From Turritopsis dohrnii (lineage: Eukaryota > Cnidaria > Hydrozoa > Anthoathecata > Oceaniidae), in NCBI GenBank assembly GCA_027922465.2, contig BQMF02000167.1, forward strand, positions 124,001 to 188,000: a stretch of DNA of 64,000 nucleotides, given 5' to 3'. The position numbers and the translations under genes were made by a program. Under the pieces are notes generated by a model. The model was not told the DNA's origin and did not search any database. It saw nothing but the letters and a program-made list of their open reading frames with translations. Shown piece by piece: positions 36,723-48,166 of the stretch; position 1 is the stretch's first letter, and every line of letters starts with the position of its first letter.

Positions 36723-38500
36723 AGAAGAAAACAAAAAGATAAAAAGAACCATGCAACACACCTCGTGAACCATCAAAATAACAACATAAAGATGTATACG
36801 GCAGTAAATAATATCAACCGAATGAAACCGAGAAAAACACTACTGATACAAACTGACGAAGGGCTGACAACAAGTGAAATAGAACAAACAAAAACCATCG
36901 CAGCATACTTCGAATCACAATTCTGGAAAGATGCCGATCCAATGCCAAACATAGATCCCAAAGGCATGGTATTTCCCTTCACGGCCGACGAAATCATAGC
37001 TGCCACAAAAAAGCTGAAACAAGGTAAATCACCAGGCTGCGATGATATCCCAATCGAGTTGATCAAACACGCACCAAAGTTTATCCACCAAAAAATTGCA
37101 GACATCTACAACAACCTTGCCGATCACGGAGACTGCCCAAAAGAGATTAACCATGGAGTGATTGTTCCACTGCAAAAACCGGGGAAGAAACGAGGTCCAC
37201 CATCCAACCTCCGACCGATAACCCTGCTGTCATCGCTAAGAAAGATCCTTGCTGCATGCATGATGCAAAGAATTGGCAACAGAATCGATCAGCAGATCCC
37301 CATCCAACAGGCGGCATATCGCAAAAATAGGTCAACTACAGAGCATGTCTTTGCAACAAAATTAATAATTGAACGCACAATAACATCAAAAGATGAGACA
37401 GTTTTCTTAACACTCCTAGACATGAGCAAAGCGTTTGACACTATACTGAGAAAACAACTTATAGAAGACCTACAAAATACAATCAACGAAGATGAACTCT
37501 ACATAATGAAAAAATTACTGGAAGTAACTCTAACAGTAAAGTGTGGAGAAACGACCAGTAAAACTTTCATGACTGATACAGGAGCCCCACAAGGAGACTG
37601 CGCTAGTGCAAACATATTTACATTCTACCTAGCGAAATCGTTACTCAGAGATGACAACACGCTACATGACCATCATTATTTTCAACGAAACATCAAATCA
37701 AGTGAAATACCAGATGAACTGACTGAGCACAACTACTCGCAAATAACCCCCAAAAGACACATCGACCTAGATATGCAGTATGCTGACGACATCAGCAAAA
37801 TTACAAGTGACTACAGCAAACTCCAAAGGTACAAGAAAGAAATAAAAGAACAACTGAAAAAGAGAGGACTGCAGATAAACGACACCAAAACAGAAGAATA
37901 CAGAATAAACAGGAATTAAAACGAGTGGAAAAAATGTAAATTCCTGGGTACAATGTTAGACACTCAACAAGACATAAAACGGAGGAAAATCTTAGCGATA
38001 AATGCTGCAAAAAATCTGAACCAGTTCTTTAACAACAAAGCCTTAACAACAAAAACAAAAATGAACATCCTACAAACATACATACAGCCAATCTTCCTCT
38101 ATAACAGCGAGACCTGGACACTATCGAAATCCATGGAAGAACAACTCGACACATTCCAAAGAACACTTATAAGAACATTTGTCCTACAAACAATATATCC
38201 GAACAAAATCAGCAACCAAAGACTTCGAGAAAGAACAAAAATGATAGACTGGAGTAAAGTGGTGCAGAGAAGGAGATTCAATTGGTTCCAAAAACTAATC
38301 AAGCAAAATGAATCCACACCTATGTATGAGGCGCGCCGATACGCCACATCGAAATACCGGAAACCACCAGGCAAACCAAAAACCACGTGGATCTCCCGCA
38401 TGAAGAATGATTTAAAATCTTTGGGGTGGACTTGGGAAGAAGCAGCTCACATCGTAAAAACAAACAAGAAAATGTGGGATGACAAAATTAAAAACTTTTT

Positions 38501-38531
<31 letters not shown>

Positions 38532-38598
38532 ATTATTACGATATCTTCATATCTCGGTGATGTAAATTGTAACTTTACGAAATAAACCGAATCAATCA
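36723..38598 (+). mobile_element. 5'-truncated non-LTR retrotransposon with target duplication
   Basis: The segment lies between two copies of ACACGGCGGA (extended to 12 bp by AT; 36,711-36,722 and 38,599-38,610), the expected target-site duplication. It contains the RT coding region, an A-run at 38,504-38,527, about 60 bp of 3' sequence and a short AATC-type terminal repeat. The loss of the endonuclease domain indicates 5' truncation during insertion, the usual outcome of target-primed reverse transcription. Confidence 0.8.
36724..38504 (+). pseudogene. LINE reverse transcriptase with one nonsense codon
   Basis: One frame runs from the 5' truncation point to 38,504 except for a single TAA at 37,917-37,919. 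RT motifs: KLKQGKSPGCDDIPIELIKH (motif 1-2 region), TVFLTLLDMSKAFDTI (motif A), TDTGAPQGDCASANIF (motif B), LDMQYADDISKITSD (motif C, YADD). After the stop come the thumb and the C-terminal domain, with FLYNSETWTLSKSMEEQLDT and PPGKPKTTWISRMKNDLKSL, typical of endonuclease-RT LINEs. The endonuclease is missing. With only one stop, the copy looks young or was silenced recently. Confidence 0.85.
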
Positions 38599-38656
38599 AT
38601 ACACGGCGGACATTTATGGCGAGCTTTTTTTGTGCCATAATTATTTTTGGCCTTAA

Positions 38657-39029
38657 GGCCCGTTTCCACTTTAAAAAAAAATGAGCGAAATGCGAAATAT
38701 TTCGATCGAAATGTGAAGTGAGCATGCGCAGTAGGTACAGATTGATTTTTCCTGCGAAATATTTCTCTTCGACAAAAGTTGAAAAAAGTTCAACTTTTTT
38801 TCTATCGAAATATTTCGAATAAAATTCTGACCAATCAGATTGCAGCTTTGTTGTTTATTTTTCCCGCTCTTCTTCTTCCCCAATAAAAAATCATTTGATT
38901 TGAATGATATTTGATTTAAAATTGTTATGTTTTTTAATTTAAGTAGAAAAGGTTTTTTTTAAATGAGCGAAATTTTTCAATCGAAAATTTTCGCATTTCG
39001 CTGAAGTTTTTTTAAATGGAAACGGGCCT
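38657..39029. mobile_element. 373-bp PIF/Harbinger-type MITE (TTA target)
   Basis: The ends are AGGCCCGTTTCCA(C/T)TTTAAA and the inverse, with GAGCGAAATGCGAAA just inside on the left and its counterpart on the right. TTA lies on both sides. It is structurally like the 36,011-36,695 element but a different family. Confidence 0.75.
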
Positions 39030-39309
39030 TTATTCACGGTCGCTCCATGGTATGAAGTTACAAAATCTCGTTTGTCAAGTCGTCGAATCGTTCTAGAAGT
39101 TAACGCGGTTCACAATAAGTCGACATTCAAGTCGTCGAGTCGTTTTAGATGAACACTCGTTTTGCGAATGAAGGCGTTTTAGAAGTTTATTGGTTTCAGA
39201 TGATGACGCGTTGTTCAAAATTTATCGGTATTTCAAAGCAAGAGCTATTAAAATTTCATGATCTGTTTATTCCAAATGACACTATTCGCGAGTCCCTTAC
39301 TTGAAATCA

Positions 39310-41073
39310 CAGGAGGGGCCGCGCGAGCGGGGGGGCCAGGGGGGCCATGGCCCCCCCACTTTTTTGCAAAGTAAAATTTTTCGAATTCCTTAAAGGGAAA
39401 TTAAGCCTTTATCAAAAACTTTTTATATTAGCTGCAGAAAGGTCTCATTAATGTTCTGTGATCATTAAAAATTATCTTAAATGATAATTATACTCAGTTT
39501 TTCGTTATTTAGAATCTAACAACGGACGCCATTGCAGTGCTCTGCGATGGAAATTTTGACGTCACAGCGCGATCGCTGTTTTTGTAAGGATTACATAAAC
39601 TACAATATTTTGTTTGTGTTGATGAAAGTTCTTGTGTTCTTTGTGATATAAAACCTTTATTAAAAAGTATTTTGTTTTAGATTTATAGCAGGTATACGTG
39701 CGTAAGTGAGTTTTTGAACAAATGTGTATATTTTAGATGTATAAAAAATGAAATCTTCAGTATGACTGTTTTTGTTTTTCTTGAACCGCTATTGATAAAC
39801 TTATTTTACATTTTGCTGTTTCTTGATGTTTAAGATTGTTATGTTGATGAATGATAAATATCTTTGTGAAGTCATTTCTCGTATCTTTAGAATGTAGGCG
39901 TAAAAAACATGTCATCATGTGCTGTCTACGTCTGATGTTTCTGCAAATGAAATTCGCTCTGTGACGTCATGATATTTATAACGGAAGCTGTAATGGCGAT
40001 TTAACTAAGTTGTTTTTTAGCAGTTTTTTTCATATACATAAAAAGATGTTCCTCTAGGATGAATGAAGTATTTCATGCTCAAAATCAGAAAAGAAATTTT
40101 AAGGCTTAATTTCCCTTTAATTATACAAATGTGTGATCGTCAATAGATAATTAGCTTTCTATTGACAGGGTGACAGCTAAAACTATTTATTTCACATCTC
40201 TTGCAATTGTTGTATTGCCTAGAGTAGCGCACAGATTATTATTGTTATCGAACATCTGTAACATGAAAAGACTTTTGACATACAATTTGCGTAAGAGTGT
40301 GAAAAAGTGAAATAGTTCTCAGTAGAGGGAGGAAGGCATCAAATAATTCTGTTACATAATTATCTCCAGATGTGAAATGGACAGGCACAATTTGATAAAT
40401 ACGATTCCAATTGTGTTGCAGGAAGAACTTTTTTAGTTTAAGCGTACAGAGCATTTAATAGCTTTTTGGGGTCCTTCACCAGGAAAGTTTTAAAGAGTTT
40501 AAAACGTTTCCAAAACTACTTTGAGTAAAACCATATAAGGTTTCCGTTTTAAGCTGAATTTGTTTGACATCGGAAATTATCCAAAACACCTTTATCAATG
40601 CAGATCTCCAATTAAGTGCACCCGGAAACCGTCTGTTTCCTTAATCTTTTCTTTTGAAAAATATTTGTTAAACTGCCTCGATTTTACAGGCGCATTAAAC
40701 CATGTAGGCTCCTGGGTATGCTTAAGATATTCTTATTTTTAATAAAAGTTAGTCCGATTATCTTTGTAAACATGTTGAGCGAAAATTAAAAAGCATATTT
40801 ATGTTGTCATGATGTTGTCAATTGTCACTTTGTTCCATACTTATGTGGAAAGTGATTTACTCTTTTCAACTAACTAGATTTATCGGGAGAAAACTCTTTT
40901 ATTATTTTTAGAATATTGGTGCTTGTTTTGGCACTCTGAGTAAATAATATTCGCACAATTGCTTTGGCTTCCCCTGGACCCCAGCTGCTAAAACAACGAG
41001 CTGTCGCTCGTTGATCAGCAGCATTGCTGCTGATTTTGGCCCCTCCACTTCAAAATATACGGCGCGGCCCCTG
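39310..41073. mobile_element. hAT-type non-autonomous element, 5-bp target duplication
   Basis: It begins CAGGAGGGGCCGCGC and ends GGCGCGGCCCCTG, with AATCA directly outside on both sides. Left subterminal sequence GGGGGGGCCAGGGG and right CCCCTGGACCCCAG are also inverted. It contains a TTAA-flanked MITE. No transposase is recognised. Confidence 0.7.
39394..40116. mobile_element. 723-bp MITE, TTAA target (innermost)
   Basis: The ends are AGGGAAATTAAGCCTT and AAGGCTTAATTTCCCT, flanked by TTAA on each side. It sits inside the hAT-type element and is the youngest layer of the nest. No coding sequence. Confidence 0.8.
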
Positions 41074-41717
41074 AATCAGGCGATATAGGGTGTTCCACAC
41101 TAACTGAACATATTTCATTATATAAAGATAAAGATAAGGGATCTTTCAGAATTCTAACAAACCATCAAATGTATCTGAAAGAAAAGGGAATCCTTCACAG
41201 TTTGGTTATTTTCTCATTCATATAATCATGCAATGGCCCTGCTTCATGCAACTACTAGAAAACATGACGGCCAGCATCATGACTTATGTAAATATGACAC
41301 AAAAATCTGTTTTTGTGTAAAAGCCAACACTGACTTAGAAAAACTGGTAATCAGGTTGACTTTAATTAGCATTATTGCTATTTTATTTTCCACAAGGAGT
41401 TTATTTTAGTTTGATTGTATATATTCCACATTTGTCAACATTAAAGAAAGAATAAATAAATAAATAAATAAAGGTTGCACCGCCTCATTTTCTGAACCGA
41501 CTCAACATCTAAAACGGCTAATCTTCCGAAGCGCCTCAATTACACAGCATCTAGCGACCCCAACTTCTAAAACGCTTCAAATTGAAAAACGAGTGTTCAT
41601 CTAAAACGACTCGACGACTTGTATGTCGACTTATTGTGAACCGCATGACGTCACGAGTCAACATCTAAAACGACTCGACGACTTGATAAACGAGATTTTG
41701 GCGTCGAATTAACTTCA

Positions 41718-42369
41718 TATCATCAATGATATATATATAAGCGAAGCGCTTCGCTTATTAGTCAGCGGCTTTAGCACGCTGACTATTAAAATCGACGTTT
41801 TTATTTTTGTTTTTTTTTTCCAAAATTTCGATGCTCACGGGCTAGATAAAATAGCGTATAAAATAGCGTATAGCTGTCGTAAGACACAAAAGATTCTCCA
41901 TTGTTTAAGACTAGACACTTGGAACTACGTAATTTTTTCTCTGTGTAAGAGTAGCGCACAAATAATAAAAATGGCAGGGAAGTTTCGGTGTTTCACGTGT
42001 ATTTATAACGGTATAACTTTGAATTGGAATCAAGTTTGATACTGTTTTTGGATTGTCTAATATTATAGGTAGTTGAAGGATTTCTACCCTGGTGTTAAGG
42101 CGCTCGAGCTGTGAGTCACGCGCGGGAGCCAAGCCACCATATCAAAACACAAATTACCAATTAAAATGAGTGAAGAAATAGATAGCACACTGGCAATGCT
42201 TAAAGCAGACATTCTAAAAAGTATTACGAAAACGTTAGAGATAATTTCTCTTTAATATCAGAGGAACACAAGAAGATTTACAAAAAGATCGATGAACAGG
42301 ATAAAACGATTGAAGGCCTCAAAAACATAATAGCGCTGCTAAAGACGACAGAATTACCGAACTTGACAG
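41718..42369 (+). other. Interrupted LINE ORF1-like coiled-coil region
   Basis: Starts with a 22-bp perfect palindrome (ATAAGCGAAGC/GCTTCGCTTAT, 41,737-41,758) and a GTCAGCG…CGCTGAC hairpin. From the ATG at 42,166, shifting frames give SEEIDSTLAMLKADILKSIT and then KKIYKKIDEQDKTIEGLKN. This is a heptad-rich coiled coil of the kind found in LINE ORF1 proteins. The Merlin element splits it at the CTTGACAG target, and the same frame seems to continue after 44,177. Frameshifts make it non-functional. Confidence 0.4.
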
Positions 42370-42844
42370 GGCGCTATTTCCTTTTCGCACCCCCCTATTT
42401 TTTTCACTGAAAACCATTCTATACAGCACAACAAACATGTACATAGTGAAAAAACATCATAATTTTATTCCAATTCATGAAAAAAATATTTTAATACCAT
42501 TTTTTATAAAAAAAATTAAGTCTCAGAAGAAAAAAAAGAAACATTGCCATAAAAACATTGTCGCTGAACTTGCATATCTTCCTCCGCTCTTTTGATTTTT
42601 TAGCACTCTCCGTCCTGGAGGCCGTTTTCGTCTTTCTTCTTCCGTGGTGTCGCCAACGTGTCGCCCCAACAACGTGCATAACCAGCTGGATGCAGCTGGA
42701 TGTATCAGCGCGTCTGCGAGCTGTCTACTCTTTCAACGTACTTTTTCTTCTTTTCAAATTATTTCTGTCTTTTTTTCTGCCTTTTTGTTCATTTCCTCAC
42801 ACTGCAGGTGTAAGCCTATAGCCTTTTTTGCCCTGGACTGGACA

Positions 42845-42854
42845 CTATAAAAGG
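42845..42854 (+). promoter_or_regulatory. TATA-like element of Merlin transposase
   Basis: CTATAAAAGG lies 50 bp upstream of the transposase ATG, inside the transposon. Placement and sequence fit a core TATA box. Confidence 0.45.
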
Positions 42855-42904
42855 GACAAAATGCTTACAGAAAGTCCTTCTCGCCTCCAAAAAACCTGTT
42901 CACG

Positions 42905-43843
42905 ATGGCTCGAAGACCTGACATGGCTGTCTTTGATAGTATATGTTTAACTGAAATTGGGGCAAGATTTAAGTATAATCGTGACGAATGTATCCGTTGG
43001 TGTCGTGAGTATGGTCTTCTGGCCACGACAATGGACTGTCCACGATGTAATCGACAATGCAATGAGCAGCAATACCCGCGTGCAGTGGATGGGATAACTT
43101 GGCGTTGTACTGTTAAAAGGTGTAAAAAAGTCATCAACATCAGAAAAAACAGTTTTTTTGAAGGTTCCCATCTTCACCTTTGGCAGATTCTTGGTATCAC
43201 ATACCTCTGGACTTGCTCTGCTGGAAGTAGCAGAGGTTTGTCAGTGAAAGACGTCCAGCATGAGCTAACAATTGGAAGTTGCGAGACAGTTGTTGACTGG
43301 AACCAATATTGCCGCGATGTAACCGTGACGTATTTTGCCAACAATCCCGTACAGCTTGGGGGTCCCGGTTGCATAGTTGAGATTGACGAGTCGTTATTTG
43401 CGCGTCGGAAGTATAACCGTGGCAGAATTATACCAGATCAATGGGTTTTTGGGGGCTACGAGCCAGCAACAAAGCAGGGTTTTCTGATCCCTGTACAACG
43501 CCGCAATGCTGCTACCCTTCTGCCAATTATTCAGCAGTGGATTCTTCCTGGAACAGAGATATGGAGTGATATGTGGGCTGCGTACAACAATCTGCAAGCC
43601 CACGGTTATCAACATCAAACTGTTAACCACACATACAACTTCGTTGACCCGAACACTATGGTCACAACTAATCGTGTAGAAGCAATGTGGCAACGAAGCA
43701 AGGCAAAGTTTAAAGCTATGCATGGCCCTACAAACCGGGAATCTGTTCCTGACTATTTATCGGAGTTCATGTGGAACCAACGATTTGCCGACCACAGCTT
43801 CTTTTATTTGTGGGATCAAATTACGACTTTATATCCAGTTTGA
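42905..43843 (+). CDS. Merlin (IS1595/ISXO2-like) DDE transposase
   Basis: 312 residues, intact. A zinc-ribbon-like N-terminal part holds C45-x2-C48 and C68-x4-C73, followed by a helix-rich linker. The IS1595-type catalytic core has IDESLFARRKYNRGR (D161), WSDMWAAY (D222) and TNRVEAMW (E259). The VFGGYEPATKQGFLIPV strand pair is typical of the ISXO2/IS1595 family from which Merlin derives. Such enzymes excise and insert the element by cut-and-paste at 8-9 bp staggered sites. The ATG at 42,905 is 442 bp from the perfect left TIR; a possible TATA-like CTATAAAAGG sits at 42,845-42,854, about 50 bp upstream. There are no stops or frameshifts, so the protein could be active. Confidence 0.92.
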   Translation: MARRPDMAVFDSICLTEIGARFKYNRDECIRWCREYGLLATTMDCPRCNRQCNEQQYPRAVDGITWRCTVKRCKKVINIRKNSFFEGSHLHLWQILGITYLWTCSAGSSRGLSVKDVQHELTIGSCETVVDWNQYCRDVTVTYFANNPVQLGGPGCIVEIDESLFARRKYNRGRIIPDQWVFGGYEPATKQGFLIPVQRRNAATLLPIIQQWILPGTEIWSDMWAAYNNLQAHGYQHQTVNHTYNFVDPNTMVTTNRVEAMWQRSKAKFKAMHGPTNRESVPDYLSEFMWNQRFADHSFFYLWDQITTLYPV

Positions 43844-44176
43844 GGATTCTCACTGTTTTTTTAAACCACTAATAAAAAAACCATTCATTATTGCCGAAGA
43901 TTTGTTTTCTTTGTTTCAAAAAATCCCGTATTTTATCCCCCGAGATGGAGAGCCAACTTGCGAAAATAAATATGGCAGAGAATTTATGAGAGAGGGAATC
44001 GTTAAGAATTGAGGTATTTGAAAGCTTAAAATGTAACCTCATTGATATCTTTAAATGTATCTTTTATTAATTTTATTTCATATTTATGATGTTTTTTCAC
44101 TATGTACATGTTTGTTGTGCTGTATAGAATGGTTTTCAGTGAAAAAAATAGGGGGGTGCGAAAAGGAAATAGCGCC

Positions 44177-44530
44177 CTTGATAGTCAGGGAGCTGGCGTC
44201 CAATATTTGAAAATAACGGAGCAGACAAATTCAGACTTCTCAAACATTTAAGGTAATCATGAAAGGATTCTAAAGCTGTTCACTGGACTTTCCAAATTTT
44301 CTTGTGGGGCCGTGCCAGGGAGAAAAATAGTCATTATGACGTCACAAGCAAACAACGTATTTTTTTACTTCAAAAACAATGATGTATATATATATCAAAC
44401 GAAAGTATTTACGATTGTAAACATAAAAAGTATAAGAACATAGGTAAAATTTTGAATATTTGAGAAGATATTAGAAATGAAATGATAAAATAATGACGTC
44501 ATCTTTTCTGAAAGTCTTGCTTGTCAGTCA
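44177..44530. other. Right flank of Merlin target; no intact gene
   Basis: Begins with the second CTTGATAG target copy and a short continuation of the interrupted coiled-coil frame. The rest is AT-rich with nothing recognised. Confidence 0.35.
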
Positions 44531-45835
44531 TTAATCAGTTTCATCATCTGAATCATCATCACTATCTGTGTCTTCACCTTCATTGTCATCGTCGCCGTCA
44601 TCATCGTAGACGAGCTCTTCATCATCTTCATTTCCATTATCTTCATCATAGTTGTCATCTTCGTCATCATCACTGTCATTATCAACAGGAGTACCATGTG
44701 CGTTCTCGCAATTATTACAACTACACAAATCAGTGCACATCAGGCTGTGTGATATGCAAATACACTGATTGCTTTCACAGCTTTTCTTCTTACAGGAGCA
44801 AGAAACCATTTCCAAAATTTCGTCAGGTGCAGGCTTCCTGAGCATCCACTCAATCTCAAGGGCTCCATCCTTAACAATCCATCCATACCCGTCTGGGTTC
44901 GGGATCCGTGGACAAGGTATCAAAGATCTTTTCACCATTGATGTCACGAACGATGCCCGTTTACAATGACACAGAAGAGCATCTCTTGTTGGTGGTAATT
45001 GATGTGGTTCGGGTATTTTCTTATTAGAACAAAACTTTTTGTATCGCGCTTTGTTTGTATTTGAAGAGGATTTCAAGCCATACAACAAGCAAACAAACCT
45101 TTCTAAGGATGGAACAGGATCCTCTTCTTGGCACCAACGCCAATTTCAATGAAAAGACGAATATTCAATTTAAAGTTGAAATAAATTGAATAAATGGCAA
45201 TGTCCGTGTCAACTGTTTTGATACAGACAGAATCCAGGCCGTTGGACTCAGCATGTTTTGCACACAGAAAAGCTTTGGTATCAGCTTCCTCTTGATTACT
45301 TTCCATGTCATGAATCTCTGATTTGGTAATCACTCCATCGACTAGCTTGAGCAGATAAAATTTGCTGCCAACATTGACGTAGAGAAGATTGGTTTCTTTG
45401 AATTCGGCAGCAAACCTTGTTTGGTGACTCCAATCTTCCAAAAAGAATTCAATCAATTCCTTTTTGTTAGATTCATGAAGAAGATATTTTTTCCATTGCT
45501 TTGGTCTCCCTTGTTCTCGCCAGTCAATCTTTACTCTGAGACTCCCGTACTCACTCCGTCGTTTCCGTTCAAATGATTTGACAGAACCATCAATATATTG
45601 GTCAGTCACAAAGTAGACAATTTCACTTGTCTTTAGGATCTTCTTCAGCAGATACAAAGATATATCGGCAAATGTCGAGAGGTTTAGTGAGCCTAACTGC
45701 TGTATACCATAACCATACCATCAAAAATCACAGCATCAAACTTAGCTGGAGATTCATCTTTTATAACAACGTCTTCAATCGCTTCATTTTCGTCTCTCTT
45801 CTTTTCAATTTTCTGAAGCGTTTTTTTTTGTGAGA
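44531..45835 (-). pseudogene. Nuclease-like/cysteine-rich gene family, broken copy 1
   Basis: Minus strand. The 5' part reads KDESPAKFDAVIFDGMVMV, then frameshifts, then YFVTDQYIDGSVKSFERKRR and SNQEEADTKAFLCAKHAE…KTVDTDIAIYS, an acidic pattern like PIN/FEN1-type nuclease domains. Next comes a deletion of the segment that in copy 2 reads CCEALPALHAFTGSDYTSAF. After a 1-nt frameshift near 45,103 the C-terminal block contains LPPTRDALLCHCKRASFVTS, YGWIVKDGALEIEWML and a CXC-like Cys cluster (SCSCKKKSCESNQCICISHS). It ends in an Asp/Glu tail. The family recurs in cnidarian genomes and behaves like a mobile or amplified gene. I do not know its function; domain labels are by motif resemblance only. 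Confidence 0.65.
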
Positions 45836-46132
45836 ATATTTATCGAGACATTTTTGACGGAATAAGACATTATTCAAAGCGTTTTCATCTGATAGTATCG
45901 ATGAGATTCTCACGTCCAGTCTTACGTTGGTACACATAAAAAAAAATTAAACTTATAAACTTATAAAATTATGAAAACTTTGTAAAAATATATACTATAA
46001 ATATTGTCAAACAAATATTAAAAATAAAAAAAAGGACACTGTAGACGGTGCAGAGAAAGCGATGAAATCTAATGTAATCTTTTGAAATAAGAAATTGTCT
46101 TACCTTGCATTCCTTGCAGTTGCGGTGATTTA
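45836..46132. other. No gene recognised
   Basis: AT-rich sequence upstream of copy 1, ending at the TA target of the pogo-type element. Confidence 0.35.
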
Positions 46133-46866
46133 CCGTAAATCTCCGAATATAAGCCCCCCCCGAATATAAGCCCCCCCCAAATATAGGCACACCAAAATCT
46201 TAACGCAAAGGTAGGTCCATATATAAGCCCCCCCCCCCCCCCCCCCCCCCCCCCACCCACCCCCACCCCCCCTCCCGTATATAAGCCCATGGGTTAATAC
46301 ATGGATCAAATACACAAAAAAACGTTGTAGAACAACATTTTTTATTTTTTTAGTGAATTTCTGACAATACATTTATGAATCTTCGGTCCATAAAGATAAT
46401 AAGTACAGGGGAGTTCAATGCCTCCCCCGAGGACCCATGTTCCCTCTGATGCCCGTCGTTTTTCTCCTGTAATCGTCGCTTTAATTTGATATAACTTCCA
46501 TCGTTTCAAAATGGGTTGCGATTGCATGGGAAAAACTAATGCAAGACAAAGAGATGGTTATTCGTTCGTTCAAAAAATGTGGAATTACCACAAACGTTGA
46601 CGGATCCGAAAATGATAAAGTAAACATACGGGGTATGGAAGGGTACACAATGCCGTTACCTGAAGAAGAGTATCATCTGATAAGTGAGGATGAAGACGAT
46701 GCATCTAGTGACAGTGAAATCGACGATGAAGAAGACTTAGAAGATGGGGAGTACGAGCTTGAGATGATGACAATGAACAATGAAAAATATTTTATATTGT
46801 ACGTTTTTAAACGCTATACAAATATATGATTGTTGTTGTTAACACAAATGTTGTTCCGTGTATAAG

Positions 46867-46904
<38 letters not shown>

Positions 46905-46988
46905 ATTATAAGCCCCCCTGTATATAAGCCCAGCAAAAAAGCCTTACGACCTTATATAAGCCCAGGGCTTATATTCGGAGATTTACGG
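46133..46988 (+). mobile_element. Deleted pogo/Tigger-type element with C-tracts
   Basis: The ends begin CCGTAAATCTCCGAATATAA on the left and its inverse on the right, matching for about 24 bp and flanked by TA. The subterminal regions repeat TATAAGCCCCCCC and expand into C homopolymers of about 30 (near 46,227-46,260 and 46,867-46,903). It contains only the tail of a transposase, so it is an internally deleted derivative. Confidence 0.8.
46504..46829 (+). pseudogene. pogo/Tigger-type transposase C-terminus
   Basis: The frame around the ATG at 46,539 reads KEMVIRSFKKCGITTNVDGS, then ENDKVNI, then an acidic stretch (SEDEDDASSDSEIDDEEDLE). 'I..SF..CGI….DGSE.D' is the conserved end of the DDE domain in pogo/Tigger transposases. 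The upstream WVAIAWEKLM part is also in the expected place. The catalytic domain is missing. Confidence 0.75.
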
Positions 46989-47974
46989 TATTTGTAAACT
47001 TTCTTGGCTTTTCCTTATCGTAAGATTCGAAGTGAAAAGGGCATTGTTGTTGCTGTTCTTTATCCATATAGATTCTATTACTCAAATCTCTCTCTCCATA
47101 TCATAATTCAGACACGTGTTTTTTTCCGCGAAAAAAAGTTTCTTGATTGAGTTGAGTGTTTTGAATATTTATTCGAATCGAATTTTTTTATTTGATATTA
47201 AAAAACAGGGGGTCTTACATTTATTTTTAATTGAGTTAAGAAATTTTTTTAAACATATAAAATTCACTTTACTTTCCATTATTTAATTTAAAATGACTTT
47301 TATCATGGTTATTTAGAATTACAACACAAGCAGATGTAATACAAAAACTTTTCTTTTTGCGCACTTTGTTTTTTATAACCCCCTAAAAAGTTTTGAAGGC
47401 TATTACGTAAGCTAAAGTTTGCATGTTTCACGATGTTGAAAATGTTCAAATAGACAGGCAGCTGATGGCCAAAAAATGTTGGAAATGTCTGGGACAAACC
47501 CGATTTACTGTAAGACCATCAACTTCATCCTTGGAAACAAGAATCCGAAACCCGATTTTCGAAATTTTCTTTAAGGCGGATTTTAGGGTCATATTTAGGT
47601 TCCAATGACGTCACTCTATAGGACGAAAAAATTTTTACTCAAAATGTAAGATTGTTATATATTAATCGATAGATTTTTGGATACTGATCAAACTTTGATA
47701 AAAAACATTAAAGTCAAAAGTTATGTATCAAAAGTTATCAAGCTCCTAAGTTTGAATAATGACGTCATCAAATCACGAGTATAATCGCTTACCACGCAAC
47801 ATATTTGCAAATTTTCAATGAAAATACTTCGTGCAAGTTAAATTTCATAGATGCTATGTAAGAATGGGCATTTTATGCATTGTTTACAAAGTATTCTAGT
47901 GAAAAATTCTTGAATTTTTGGATATTTTTCGCGCAGTGCAATTTGTAGATCTAAACAAAATAAACATATAACTA
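46989..47974. other. No gene recognised
   Basis: AT-rich; probably an upstream or intronic part of the neighbouring broken gene family. Open frames here lack recognisable domains. Confidence 0.35.
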
Positions 47975-48149
47975 CAGTAGAATCCCGATAACTCGAACCC
48001 TCGATAACTCGAACTTTCAATAACTCGAACCAATTTCGAATTCCCCTTCACCAATACTTTCTCATAAAATACCCCCGATAACTCGAGCATTCGATAAGTC
48101 GAACTATTTTCTCGGTCCCGTGGGGGTTCGAGTTATCGGGATTCTACTG
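47975..48149. mobile_element. 175-bp Tigger-type MITE
   Basis: The inverted ends CAGTAGAATCCCGATAACTC match for 26 bp and TA flanks both sides. The interior repeats CGATAACTCGAAC. Sequence and target are typical of small Tigger-derived MITEs. Confidence 0.85.
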
Positions 48150-48166
48150 TAATAACAATCATGGTT

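Larger units (their letters stand above)
39053..41717. mobile_element. Outer element of a three-level nest, TA target
   Basis: The ends TGAAGTTA…TAACTTCA are flanked by TA. About 130 bp of imperfect inverted similarity follow, with repeated AAGTCGTCGAGTCGTTTTAG units on the left and CTAAAACGACTCGACGACTT on the right. A hAT-type element (39,310-41,073) interrupts it. There is no coding sequence. Confidence 0.7.
42370..44176 (+). mobile_element. Complete Merlin transposon
   Basis: 1,807 bp with perfect 93-bp inverted repeats (42,370-42,462 and 44,084-44,176). They begin GGCGCTATTTCCTTTTCGCA and contain matching C6 and T7 runs. The flanking 8-bp copies are CTTGACAG and CTTGATAG (one mismatch), the length typical of Merlin. 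It contains a single intact transposase gene with short AT-rich flanks. Perfect TIRs and an open frame indicate a recent insertion. Confidence 0.95.

Noticed and set aside
36573..36723. N-terminal part of the LINE protein before 36,723
   Set aside because: The open frame there lies in the neighbouring MITE and flank; the target duplication puts the LINE start at 36,723.
44521..44841. His-rich 106-codon plus-strand protein
   Set aside because: Antisense of the acidic Asp/Glu tail of the broken gene copy 1.
46069..46372. Gly-rich proteins in three minus-strand frames
   Set aside because: They are translations of the C-tract and TATAAG repeats in the pogo-type element, not genes.
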